Source: Bacteroidales bacterium (GTDB lineage: Bacteria > Bacteroidota > Bacteroidia > Bacteroidales > UBA1715). From it: DNA of 64,000 nt. The stretch's first letter is position 1; the number at the start of each line of letters is the position of its first letter. Of the stretch, positions 1 through 9,407 are shown in pieces. The position numbers and the translations under genes are program-made. The notes under the pieces were generated by a model. That model did not search any database. It was not told the DNA's origin and saw nothing but the letters and a program-made list of their open reading frames with translations. The stretch spans positions 216,178 through 280,177 of the forward strand of contig JADKDL010000004.1 in NCBI GenBank assembly GCA_016714605.1, read 5' to 3'.

Positions 1-832
1 CCCAATTTTGAAACGGCAGAGCAGGTAAGAACCTGTGGAATCCAACCTGAATTTGTTGGCGGAAATAGATGCAACGCACCTTGATATTCAACTTTTGCTC
101 TCATAGCATTTGTTTCATTATCGCCATCTGCTTTGGTTATGACCAAAGCATCAGCCATTTCCATAATACCTCGTTTTATACCCTGCAATTCATCTCCGGC
201 TCCGGCAAGCATGAGTAATAAGAAAAAATCTACCATTGAATGTACCGCAATTTCCGACTGTCCAACACCAACTGTTTCTATTAGTATCACATCAAATCCG
301 GCTGCTTCGCATAAAATTATGCTCTCTCGCGTTTTTCTAGCTACTCCACCAAGCGAACCTGCTGAAGGGGACGGTCTAATGTAGGCATTTGCATCGGCAG
401 CAGTTGTTCCATTCTTGTTTTGTCTCCTAATATACTGCCTTTAGTCTTTTCACTACTGGGGTCTATGGCTAGTACTGCAAGTTTATGTTTTTTTGAGGTT
501 ACTACAGTACCAAATGATTCTATAAAAGTACTTTTCCCTACTCCGGGAACACCGGTAATGCCAACACGAATAGATTTGCCGGAATATGGTAAACATTGAT
601 TTATAATTGACTGCGCAATCTGCTGATGGTCTTCTAATGAACTCTCTATTAAAGTTATAGCCTGACTTAAAATAGTAATATTTCCCGAAACAATTCCCGC
701 TACATATTCATCAATTGAAAGAGATTTTTTTTTCTTTTTGATGTTTTTTAGGTAAGGGTTTATGATTGGTGGTTGTGATATTCCTGTTTTTTCTTCCATA
801 TTGCTCTGAAAACTTCCGTCTTGATGTTCCAT
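1..832 (-). CDS. meaB: MeaB/ArgK-family G3E-type P-loop GTPase (3' end outside window, one frameshift)
   Basis: This GTPase family loads and protects the B12 enzyme methylmalonyl-CoA mutase; the mutase genes are not in view. The N-terminal part has a Walker A motif GVPGVGKS at residues 94-101, followed by AIDPSS and GSILGDKTRM. The reading frame then breaks near 400/401, where one C (G on the coding strand) seems to be missing. In the shifted frame the protein continues with IRPSPS, GGVARKTRE, the G3 motif ETVGVGQSE, TKADGDN (G4) and CSA (G5) up to the window edge. The continuation is so well conserved that I treat both parts as one gene. The C-terminus lies left of base 1. Function is known from the family; the frameshift is read from the sequence. 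Confidence 0.9.
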
Positions 833-1286
833 TAGTGAATGTAATTAAATTAAATTTTCCCTTCTAGAAAATTATATATTGCGTTTATTTCTTGTTTATT
901 TATATGACTATTTCATACTTTTTATTAAAATATTCATTCAAAATTAATAATAATAGCATTGCTTTAATCTTAAAAAAGGTAAAACTTTATGTTGTCATCA
1001 AAGGTATTTATAAACTTCCTGTTTAAAACTAAAAAACACTGATTATTACATCTCAAAAACCTTAGAGGGTGCTACTAGTAAATACTCAATTTATTTAAGA
1101 CAAACACTTATTTGTAACCATTACATATACTATATAGTATAGTTTAAAAGCCCGACAGATATACTATTTGTTAGCCCTAAGGGTTTTTTAGAAATTCCCG
1201 AAAAATATTCTCACATATTTACAATCTCAAGATGTTGATTGTATTATTTGTATTTTTTGTATTTTTGTTACTTTAAATTCTTTATT
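833..1286. other. divergent intergenic region with a 14-bp perfect palindrome
   Basis: This AT-rich spacer separates leftward meaB from the rightward Hpt-STAS-phosphatase cluster and should hold both promoters. I see no gene or RNA in it. The most regular element is a perfect 14-bp palindrome, atactatatagtat, at 1127-1140, which could be an operator or simply an AT-rich chance match. A short stem (agccct/agggtt) lies around 1171-1187. Confidence 0.4.
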
Positions 1287-1664
1287 GTGGATAATTCAAA
1301 TATTGAACAAAATAATTTTAATTATATTTCTCCTGAATATCTAGAAGAAATGACTGAATCTGACTCAAAAATTATTAAAGAGTTAATTCAGCTATTCAAG
1401 AATCAAACTCCTGATTTTATATCAGAGATGACTAGATGTATTCAGCAAAATAATTTTTTTGAATTTAAAAGAATTGTTCACAAAGCTCGTTCTGCTGTTA
1501 TGGTTATTGGTATAAATGAACTTGTAGAACGCTTACTTGAACTTGAATCGGACGAACTTACTGAAAAAGATTCTTTTCGTTTATTGGAATTTATTCCTTA
1601 CTTTAGCCAAGTAGTAAATATTTCTATTAAAGAATTAGATTATTATTTGGAAAGTTTAAACTAA
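1287..1664 (+). CDS. Hpt (histidine phosphotransfer) domain protein
   Basis: A 125-residue protein formed by a single Hpt-like four-helix domain. The phosphorylatable histidine is probably His65 in the motif VHKARSAVMV, which corresponds to the usual AHKLKSS signature. I prefer the GTG at 1287 because an upstream TTG at 1239 would add 16 hydrophobic, aromatic residues that do not fit the family. No Shine-Dalgarno sequence is visible, as usual in this phylum. It is followed 14 bases later by a STAS protein and then a receiver-like/PP2C phosphatase, which suggests a phosphorelay feeding a partner switch. The histidine kinase that would phosphorylate it is not nearby. Confidence 0.75.
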   Translation: MDNSNIEQNNFNYISPEYLEEMTESDSKIIKELIQLFKNQTPDFISEMTRCIQQNNFFEFKRIVHKARSAVMVIGINELVERLLELESDELTEKDSFRLLEFIPYFSQVVNISIKELDYYLESLN

Positions 1665-1678
1665 TATCGAAACTCTTA

Positions 1679-2011
1679 ATGCTTACAATCAATCAAGATA
1701 ATAACCTCGTAATAGTTAGGTTTAACGGTGAAACAAGATTTAATTCTGAAATTTCTCAAGAGGTTAAAAACGAACTTAATCATTTTCTAGAAAAATCTGG
1801 AATCTTATTGATTTTTGACCTCTATGGCATAAAGTATATTGATAGTTCTGCATTTGGCACTTTAATTTCTCTATTGAAAACCAGTAAACTAAATAATTCT
1901 AATCTTAAACTTTGTAATTTATCAAACGAAGTTTCTGAACTGCTTATGGTCATGCAATTAGATACAGTATTTAACATCTGTACTGATGTTAATGCTTGTT
2001 TAAAAGCTTAG
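1679..2011 (+). CDS. STAS-domain anti-sigma factor antagonist (SpoIIAA-like)
   Basis: This 110-residue protein is a single STAS domain. The motif IDSSAFG around residues 54-60 matches the site where SpoIIAA/RsbV-type antagonists carry their phosphorylatable serine. Such proteins, when dephosphorylated, bind a kinase/anti-sigma partner and release its target. The next gene encodes a SpoIIE-type PP2C phosphatase, the class of enzyme that removes this phosphate, so the two probably act together. No anti-sigma kinase of the RsbW type is seen in the window, so the final target is unknown. Confidence 0.85.
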   Translation: MLTINQDNNLVIVRFNGETRFNSEISQEVKNELNHFLEKSGILLIFDLYGIKYIDSSAFGTLISLLKTSKLNNSNLKLCNLSNEVSELLMVMQLDTVFNICTDVNACLKA

Positions 2012-2013
2012 TA

Positions 2014-3567
2014 ATGACTGTTTTAAAAAACATTCAAAGAATTTTACTAATAGAATCTACGAATGTAGATTTGAGCGAAATTTCTAGTCTCTTAATTGAT
2101 TCAAACTATATTATTGATAATGTAAAAAATATTGGTGAAGCAATATTTCAATTACATAAATCTTTTTATAATATAATAATTTCAAATATTAAAATTAAAA
2201 AAACTATAACTATTGTAAAATCGATTAGAGAATACTCAGAATACTCATTTACCCCAATACTTATTATTAGTTCGGAAATTGACGAAACTCAGTTTTTAGA
2301 TTTGATGCTTCAAGGTGCCGATGATTTTTTAATTAAGCCCTTCAATGAAAAGTTCTTGTTTTCAAAAATAACTTTATTACTTAAAAAATCTGAATTAAAA
2401 AAAGGAAAATCATTAAAGACACAAAACAGGGGTGTAGTTGGTATTGAAGAAGGAGAAATATTATATTGTGTTAAAAATCAATCTCTTTCGCCGCAACTTT
2501 TACCCGATGATTTTAGAATTAGATCCATTTTCAATAGTGAGTCTTTATTTTCATCGCTACAAAATAACACTATTTGGCTTGTGCTTGTAGATCAAGATGC
2601 TGATTGGGCTCTTGATATTTCTGAAAAAATAAAACAGTCGCTACAAGATGATGTTCCTCTTTTATTTTTACTTGATAATGAACATTTTCACCTTGCTTCT
2701 TTTATAGCAGATGGCTATATCTTGAGAAATCTATCAGATTTATATATTATTAATCAACTTAGGTTTTTAATTGAACGAGAGAGAAGCTTAAAAAATAAAT
2801 ATGTAAACGCCTTACAGTTAGCAACTCATAAAACTGCTTTTTCGTTTTCGAGAAATACTGAACGTACCTATGATAATTACAAATTATCTGTTATCTATGA
2901 GCCATACGATCAAATGGGCGGTGGCGATTTCTACGAAATTATACCGGTGAGTGCAAATAAGGTACTCATATTTGTAGGCGATATTATGGGCAAAGCATGG
3001 GAGGCTTGGTTCTTTGTACCTGCATATATTGCCTACATTAGAAGCGTAATAAGATTTCTATCTCTAAGGAGTATAAATAAAACTTTTGATTATCCGGCCA
3101 AAATATTGGAGACTACTCAATAAGTATGTGTTTACAGATATGAGGTTTTCTGATGTTTTACAACTTTAAGTGTTATTGTTTTAGATACAAATAAAAATAG
3201 TTTGGCATTTTCTTCTGCCGGGGCTATTCTTCCTTTGCACTTTGATGCAAAAAATAATGAGATTAAAACATTCAAAAACAACGGTGTGTTATTGGGTTTA
3301 AATAATGACTCAAAATATATTTCATATCATTGTGAAATGAAAAAAGGAGATAAGTTTCTTTTTTTTACCGACGGATATACAGAAGTTTTTGATGATATAT
3401 CAGATAAAATCATTGGATTTCAAGGAATTAAGTCGGTTTTTGAAACAATGGTTAATAACAAAAAACTTTCCGCTATTGATTTAGAAGAGGCATTTATTTC
3501 TAAGTTTAATCTCAAGGAGTTTGTAGATGATAGAACCATGTTGCTTATAACCAATAAAGAGGAGTGA
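2014..3567 (+). CDS. double receiver-like SpoIIE/PP2C serine phosphatase (two compensating frameshifts)
   Basis: The start ATG at 2014 follows the STAS stop by two bases. Residues 8-120 look like a response-regulator receiver domain that retains the Lys-Pro-Phe motif, but the phosphoacceptor aspartate position is Asn58 (IIISNIK) and the acidic pair is Glu-Ser, so it should not be phosphorylated in the normal way. A second receiver-like stretch follows around residues 185-265. The C-terminal half is a PP2C/SpoIIE domain with GGGDFYE, VGDIMGKAW, SAGA, FTDGYTE and DDRTM motifs. The frame is lost near 3110-3120 (one extra base) and regained near 3160 (one missing A), giving about 523 residues when repaired. 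It probably dephosphorylates the STAS protein encoded next to it. Confidence 0.8.
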
Positions 3568-3617
3568 AGGTTTTAAAAAAACCTGATGCATAAAATTGGT
3601 GTTCTTGATTTCTGAAA

Positions 3618-3655
3618 ATAAAAAAAAGTCACCGTATTTAAATTCCGATGACTTT
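3618..3655 (-). terminator. intrinsic terminator between convergent genes
   Basis: A 10-bp stem with one mismatch (aaagtcaccg at 3625-3634, cgatgacttt at 3646-3655) is flanked by a run of A on the left, which is a U-tract for leftward transcripts. It lies between the stop of the phosphatase gene and the stop of the chemoreceptor gene, so it mainly serves the leftward gene. Confidence 0.7.
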
Positions 3656-3685
3656 AGTAATAATATGGTAGCTGTAAGCAAAATG

Positions 3686-5227
3686 CTATTCTTCTGTTTT
3701 GAAATATGATAAAATCTGACTCAAATTTTCTGCCTGAGAAGAAAGTTCAATTGAGTTTGCTGCAACTTGTTCAGATGCCGAAGCATTGTCTTGGGTTACA
3801 TTATTAAGTTGTTGAATGGAGATATTCACTTGTGACACACCATTATTCTGCTCATTACTAGCCGATGCAATTTCCTGAACAAGCAAAGTAGTATTATTTA
3901 TATTAGGTAAAACATTTTTTATCATTTCACCGGCTTTGTCGGCAGCGTTAATACCATTTCTTGCAAGTATTACAATCTCATCAGCAGCTTTTTTGCTATT
4001 TTCAGCTAAGCGTCTTACTTCTTGAGCAACTACTGCAAAACCCTTTCCGTGGTCGCCTGCACGAGCTGCTTCTACAGCTGCATTTAACGCAAGGAGGTTT
4101 GTTTGAAACGCAATATCGTTGATAACCTGAATCTTATTGTAAATCTCACGTTGTTGATTAAATGCATTATCTGTTAAGGTTACCACTTCTTGAACACCAG
4201 TATGAGCCAAATTCGATATTTTTTCAGTTTCAATTGCATTATTTGCATTTTGCTGAATATTAGCTGTAATTTCTTCAATCGTTGCAGCTATTTCTTCTAC
4301 CGAAGCAGCTTGTTCTGTGGCACTTTGCGACAATTTCTGTGACGTTTCATTCAATTCATGCCCTGACTGGGCTACATTGAGAATATTTTCCTTGGTAGTT
4401 AGTACAATTTCATTTAACTTAAGATTCATTTCTTGCAAAGCTCGCATCATATCACCAACTTCATCTTTTCTTTCAATATATTGCTCTGAAACCTCTTGAG
4501 TTAAATCTCCTTCTGCTATTTCATTTAGGAACTTTACAGTATCTCGTATAGGTTTATTTATACTTCTTGTAATAAAAATACTTCCAACAATGATTAATAT
4601 GACAATTAATATTGAAAGTATCCAAATGTTTCTGACAATTAAACTACCTGTTTCAACGCTTATTTTATATGTTGATTCTGCATTATTTAAGCTCTTTTCT
4701 GTGAAAACATCCATTGCATCACGCATTAATCCAAATGTGTTGTCATACTGGTTCAAATAGATGTTTTCAGCTTCGTTCAACTCTTTTTTATCTATGTGGC
4801 TTAAAATAGCTGCGGTCTGTTCTGTAATTATCTTATATTGATTATGAAAAGTATCAGAAATTGAGATATTTTCTTCGCTCAAACTAATATCAGATAGTGC
4901 TTCAAATTTCGAATATCTTTGATCTACTTGTAAGATATTTTCATTAACATCTTCGATAAGTTCCTTTACTGTTTCTTCATTTGCATTTTTATTTTTTAAC
5001 ACATATAGAAGTCTATTTAGAGCTAAGCTTGACTGGTAAGCATCTCTATCAGCTTCGATTAGATATTCCATGCTAAGCAGGTGAACGTTATAAATCATTC
5101 CTACTTCCTTAGATATCGATTTTGTTTGGAAAATTGTATAGGTGAGTCCGGCAGAAGTAATAATAAGAATTAGCGCAAAAAACAAAAGGAGTCTCTGTCC
5201 AATTTTTAGATTATTAATAAATTTCAT
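3686..5227 (-). CDS. methyl-accepting chemotaxis protein
   Basis: A 513-residue transducer with the standard order: short cytoplasmic start, membrane helix at about 12-31, periplasmic four-helix-bundle sensor of about 155 residues, second membrane helix near 190-215, HAMP domain, and a long cytoplasmic coiled coil. The hairpin tip that binds CheA and CheW is clear: the stretch includes IAFQTNLLALNAAVEAARAG and continues with GKGFAVVAQEVR. There is no CheR/CheB docking peptide at the C-terminus. No other chemotaxis genes occur in the window, so its kinase partner lies elsewhere. The sensor domain does not show what it binds. Confidence 0.93.
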   Translation of the reverse strand: MKFINNLKIGQRLLLFFALILIITSAGLTYTIFQTKSISKEVGMIYNVHLLSMEYLIEADRDAYQSSLALNRLLYVLKNKNANEETVKELIEDVNENILQVDQRYSKFEALSDISLSEENISISDTFHNQYKIITEQTAAILSHIDKKELNEAENIYLNQYDNTFGLMRDAMDVFTEKSLNNAESTYKISVETGSLIVRNIWILSILIVILIIVGSIFITRSINKPIRDTVKFLNEIAEGDLTQEVSEQYIERKDEVGDMMRALQEMNLKLNEIVLTTKENILNVAQSGHELNETSQKLSQSATEQAASVEEIAATIEEITANIQQNANNAIETEKISNLAHTGVQEVVTLTDNAFNQQREIYNKIQVINDIAFQTNLLALNAAVEAARAGDHGKGFAVVAQEVRRLAENSKKAADEIVILARNGINAADKAGEMIKNVLPNINNTTLLVQEIASASNEQNNGVSQVNISIQQLNNVTQDNASASEQVAANSIELSSQAENLSQILSYFKTEE

Positions 5228-5406
5228 GGTTACTTAATTTTGGTTATTTTCTAATTTTTAGTTAACCAAAAGTAACCGATATAAAGTAAAAATGTGGCAG
5301 AAGAATAGTGATATGAATTACTCTAAAATATGATTTTGATAATATTTTTGTCTGACTTAAATTCAAGGTATAACTTGCAGTCGCAATCCAAACACCAAGC
5401 AATGTA

Positions 5407-7593
5407 TTATAAATTGAATAGTCTGTCAATTTTATCCATACGTTCAACTTTATCAATACCCTTTACTTTTTGTAGGCGGAGCATTAAATTGTTCATATTC
5501 TTTACATCGTGTACGTATAAATCTAAAATTCCTCTGAATTCATCGCCCAAAGAGTCTGTATGCACGGTTCTAATATTTACGTTGTATTGTGTAGAAATAA
5601 CCTTTGTAATATCGTTCAAAAGACCAATTCTGTCTTTAGCTATTATCTTAATCCTCACTAAGAAAGACTGTTTCTGGTCAAGTATCCATTTAAACTTTTG
5701 AATTGGTTTCCAATTCTGTTCTTCTATAGCAATAAGACAAGTATTTTTGTGAACAATGTAAACACCATCTTCTTCAAATGCAATTATTTTATCGCCTGGA
5801 ATAGGGCAGCAACACTCTGCAATTTTAAATGAAACTTGTTTGGGTACAATTGCGTCCTCACTTGAAATAGGAAGTGCTTTGCTTAGTTGTAAACGCCAAA
5901 ATCGAGCTATTTTTGTTGTTCTTTTCTCTGTAGCGTGTTTTTCAAATTGTGTGAAATCGAGTTGGTTTGTTGCAGCTCTTTCAAAAAGTTCATTTTCCGA
6001 AACTAAATTATATCCATCGACAAGTTTTAAAAATACTTTATCGCTTGGTTTTAAGTCTATTTCTCTTAGTTTATCAAGAATTACATGATGCCCAACCATG
6101 ATATTCTTTTTTTTCTCTAGCTTAAGAATATTTTTGAGGCTGTTTTTTGCTTTTGCGGTACAAACAATTTCAATCCACTTTTTTTGAGGTTGCTGTTTTT
6201 CAGAGGTTATAATCTGAACTTGATCTCCGCTCTGTAGTTTGTAATCTAAAGGAACGGTTTTGTGTCTGTTTATTTTTGCGCCTACTGCATGATTTCCTAT
6301 TTCGCTATGTATTTCATAGGCAAAGTCGAGTACGGTTGTACCAAGAGGAAAGCGTTTTAATTCTCCTTTAGGAGTAAACACATAAATTTCGGTATTAAAA
6401 AGATTGAGTTTAAATTCGTCTAAGAACTCAAGAGCATCAGTATTAGGATCTTCAAGGGTATCTCTTAAACGTTTCATCCACTTATCGAGCTGGTTTTCGC
6501 TATCGTTCAAGCCTTTATACTTCCAGTGTGCAGCATATCCTCTTTCTGCAATCTCATCCATTCTATTGGTTCTTATTTGCACTTCGACCCATCGGCCCTC
6601 TGGACCCATAACGGTAGTGTGTAGTGCTTCATAACCGTTGGTTTTTGGGGTTGAAATCCAATCGCGCAATCTGTCAGGGTTGGGTTGGTATAAATCGGTA
6701 ACCAAAGTATAAATTTTCCAACACGCTGTTCTTTCTTCTTCTAAAGGAATGTCGTTGAGTATGATACGTACCGCAAATAAGTCGTATATATCTTCAAAAT
6801 TTATGTTTTTAACTCTTATTTTGTTCCATATTGATGAAATAGATTTTGGTCTACCTGCAATTTGATAGTCAAAACCTTCATACTCAATTTTAATTACCAG
6901 AGGTATGCAAAATCTGTTTAAGTAATGCTCTCTTTTTTGTTCAGTATCAGTTAGTTTCTTTAAAATATCGTTATAAATAATCGGCTGTTCATATTTGAGA
7001 CACAAATCTTCTAATTCTGTTTTTATCTTATATAGTCCTAAACGGTGTGCTAGAGGTGCAAAAAGGAAACGCGTTTCAGAAGCTATTTTCAGTTGTTTGT
7101 CTCTTGCCATCGAATCTAACGTTCGCATATTATGCAATCTATCTGCAAGCTTCACGAGAATTACTCGGACGTCATCTGATAGTGTTAGAAGCATCTTTCT
7201 GAAATTTTCTGCCTTTTCAACAGGGGTTTTTAGCGATGCCTTAATTTTCGTTAGTCCATCAATAATCATTGCAACCCTATCGTCAAAGAGCATACGCATA
7301 TCTTCAATTGTGTAGTCGGTATCTTCAACTACATCGTGCAAGAGCGCACAAATTACGGCTGTAGATCCTAAACCAATCTCGCCCGAAGCGATTTTTGCTA
7401 CTTCTATCGGATGGAATATATACGGCTCACCCGATTTTCTTCGGGTGCCATAATGCGCTTTATTGGCTATATCAAAAGCTTTACGAATGAGCAATAGACT
7501 CTCTGGAGATTTTTTACATTTAGGACAAACGTTTAATATCTTATCAAACTCTTGTTCTATGGCTTTTTTTTCATCCTGTGTAAAACCTGACAT
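5407..7593 (-). CDS. rsh: bifunctional (p)ppGpp synthetase/hydrolase, RelA/SpoT family
   Basis: A 728-residue Rsh enzyme that makes and degrades the alarmone (p)ppGpp. The HD hydrolase domain is intact: His61 in HPIEVA and His86-Asp87 plus Glu90-Asp91 in HDVVEDT. The synthetase domain follows (FEDIYDLFAVRI, NGYEALHTTV, ERGYAAHWKYK). A TGS domain (IYVFTPKGELKRFPLG), a conserved Cys region (AECCCPIPGD) and a C-terminal ACT domain complete the normal long-Rsh layout. It is the only long Rsh here and is probably the main one, as is usual in Bacteroidota. It is divergently oriented to miaA. Confidence 0.95.
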   Translation of the reverse strand: MSGFTQDEKKAIEQEFDKILNVCPKCKKSPESLLLIRKAFDIANKAHYGTRRKSGEPYIFHPIEVAKIASGEIGLGSTAVICALLHDVVEDTDYTIEDMRMLFDDRVAMIIDGLTKIKASLKTPVEKAENFRKMLLTLSDDVRVILVKLADRLHNMRTLDSMARDKQLKIASETRFLFAPLAHRLGLYKIKTELEDLCLKYEQPIIYNDILKKLTDTEQKREHYLNRFCIPLVIKIEYEGFDYQIAGRPKSISSIWNKIRVKNINFEDIYDLFAVRIILNDIPLEEERTACWKIYTLVTDLYQPNPDRLRDWISTPKTNGYEALHTTVMGPEGRWVEVQIRTNRMDEIAERGYAAHWKYKGLNDSENQLDKWMKRLRDTLEDPNTDALEFLDEFKLNLFNTEIYVFTPKGELKRFPLGTTVLDFAYEIHSEIGNHAVGAKINRHKTVPLDYKLQSGDQVQIITSEKQQPQKKWIEIVCTAKAKNSLKNILKLEKKKNIMVGHHVILDKLREIDLKPSDKVFLKLVDGYNLVSENELFERAATNQLDFTQFEKHATEKRTTKIARFWRLQLSKALPISSEDAIVPKQVSFKIAECCCPIPGDKIIAFEEDGVYIVHKNTCLIAIEEQNWKPIQKFKWILDQKQSFLVRIKIIAKDRIGLLNDITKVISTQYNVNIRTVHTDSLGDEFRGILDLYVHDVKNMNNLMLRLQKVKGIDKVERMDKIDRLFNL

Positions 7594-7765
7594 ATAAGAA
7601 AAATAACTGTTTATGGTATATAAGTCTGCAAATATACGTAATTTTGAGCCTTATAAGTATATGCAAAATGGTTTGTTTTTATAATTTTTTTCACATTATT
7701 TTTAATAAACCATTGCTTCTTCAAAGATAATCTATGTTATTCATTTATAACGGTATATATACATT

Positions 7766-8692
7766 GTGAATAGGTTAATAGTTATTACCGGACCAACTGC
7801 CTCAGGAAAAACCAAAATTGCTGCACATTTGGCTACCCAATTAAACGGTGAAATTTTAAGTGCAGACTCCAGACAGGTTTATAAGGGAATGGATATTGGT
7901 ACTGGAAAAGATTTATCAGATTATATTATTGACAATAAACAGGTTCCGTATCATCTTATTGATATTGTTGATGCCGGATACAAATATAATCTTTATCAGT
8001 TTCAAGATGATTTTACCAAAGCATATTTAGATATTAATAACAGAAAATCTGTACCCATTTTGTGTGGTGGAAGCGGTTTGTATGTTGAGGCTATAGTAAA
8101 CGGGTATAAATTGGCTCATGTTCCTGCAAACTATGAGTTTAGAACCAGATGTGAACAACTAGATTTTCAACAATTAACAGAAGAGTTAAAGCAGTTTAAA
8201 AAATTACATAACGTAACAGACATAGATACTAAACAAAGATTAATAAGAGCTTTAGAAATAGAAGTTTATTATCATGAACATCCTGAAATAAATATTGATT
8301 TGCCTTCAATTGATTCAGAGATTTTTGTAATTGATATTTCTAGGGAATTAAGAAGACAACGTATTTCTGATAGGTTACATCAAAGATTATCAGAAGGTAT
8401 GATTGAAGAAGTTAAAGTATTACTTGAAAAAGGAGTCTCCGCAGAAACACTTATTTATTATGGATTGGAATATAAATTTATAACCCAATTTATTCAAGGT
8501 CACTTTACTTATAATGAGATGGTTTCTAGTTTAGAAATAGCAATACATCAATTTGCTAAGCGTCAAATGACTTGGTTTAGAGGCATGGAACGCAGAGGTA
8601 TAAAATTGAATTGGATAAATGGTGATTTACCTTTAGATGATAAAATTGCAATTATAAAGCATAAATGTGGGAGATTTATCTTCCAAGAATAA
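7766..8692 (+). CDS. miaA: tRNA dimethylallyltransferase
   Basis: This 308-residue enzyme adds the dimethylallyl group to A37 of tRNAs that read UNN codons. It has the P-loop GPTASGKT at residues 9-16, the DSRQVYKGMDIGTGK motif directly after it, and HLIDIVD. The start is GTG at 7766, which places the P-loop at the usual distance. The 3' end overlaps the convergent methyltransferase gene by 17 bases. Confidence 0.95.
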   Translation: MNRLIVITGPTASGKTKIAAHLATQLNGEILSADSRQVYKGMDIGTGKDLSDYIIDNKQVPYHLIDIVDAGYKYNLYQFQDDFTKAYLDINNRKSVPILCGGSGLYVEAIVNGYKLAHVPANYEFRTRCEQLDFQQLTEELKQFKKLHNVTDIDTKQRLIRALEIEVYYHEHPEINIDLPSIDSEIFVIDISRELRRQRISDRLHQRLSEGMIEEVKVLLEKGVSAETLIYYGLEYKFITQFIQGHFTYNEMVSSLEIAIHQFAKRQMTWFRGMERRGIKLNWINGDLPLDDKIAIIKHKCGRFIFQE

Positions 8693-9377
8693 ATATTGTA
8701 GGTTTTTTATCAATATCTGGCTTTTTCTTCTTCCAATTTACTACTGTTTTGGTTTTAATATATTCATTTTCAGCTGCAACATTACATGCTATACATAGTT
8801 TAATATTGTCATTTAAATGTTGTAACAATTCATCAAGTAGTTTTACATTTCTATAAGGAGTTTCCATGAATATTTGGGTCTGATTTTGAGAAGTTACCAA
8901 ATATTCCATTTGCTTTAGAAATTTTATTCTGTCATTTTTTAATGGTATATACCCGTTAAATGTGAAAGACTGACCATTGAATCCAGATGCCATGAGTGAA
9001 AGGAGGATGGAAGATGGTCCAATTAAAGGAATTACTCTAATGTCTTTCTCATGTGCCAAAGCGACTATTACTGCACCAGGATCGGCAACACCTGGGCATC
9101 CTGCTTCAGAAATTACTCCTATACTGAAACCTTTAAAAATTGGATTTATAAAGGTTTCAATTTCAGAATATTCTGTATGTTTATTTAGTGTATAAAACGT
9201 TATTTCATCTATGTTTTTAGTTTTACACAGACTTCTAATGAAACGACGTGCTGAGCGAACATCTTCAACAATGAAATGCGATAGCGACTCAATTAGACTT
9301 GTATTGAATTCAGGAAACAGAAAACTTGAATTTTCTTTTCCTAAATCAGAAGGTATCATGTATATAGATGGGGTCAT
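8676..9377 (-). CDS. SAM-dependent methyltransferase, RsmI-like
   Basis: A 233-residue protein of the tetrapyrrole/RsmI methylase fold. Motifs are the glycine-rich loop ISEAGCPGVADPG, the PSSILLSLMASG segment and FMETPYRN. RsmI methylates the 2'-O of C1402 in 16S rRNA. This shorter form, with a divergent ISEAGCPG loop, is a common second RsmI-like paralogue in Bacteroidota, so the exact substrate is uncertain. It is the last gene of a leftward group behind the LETM1-like gene (spacing about 30 bases). Confidence 0.85.
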   Translation of the reverse strand: MTPSIYMIPSDLGKENSSFLFPEFNTSLIESLSHFIVEDVRSARRFIRSLCKTKNIDEITFYTLNKHTEYSEIETFINPIFKGFSIGVISEAGCPGVADPGAVIVALAHEKDIRVIPLIGPSSILLSLMASGFNGQSFTFNGYIPLKNDRIKFLKQMEYLVTSQNQTQIFMETPYRNVKLLDELLQHLNDNIKLCIACNVAAENEYIKTKTVVNWKKKKPDIDKKPTIFILGR

Positions 9378-9407
9378 TTGAAAAAAGAAATATTTGTAAA
9401 AAATGAA

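Noticed and set aside
3481..3681. Leftward small open frame at the phosphatase end
   Set aside because: It overlaps the coding end of the PP2C gene and the terminator, with no family features.
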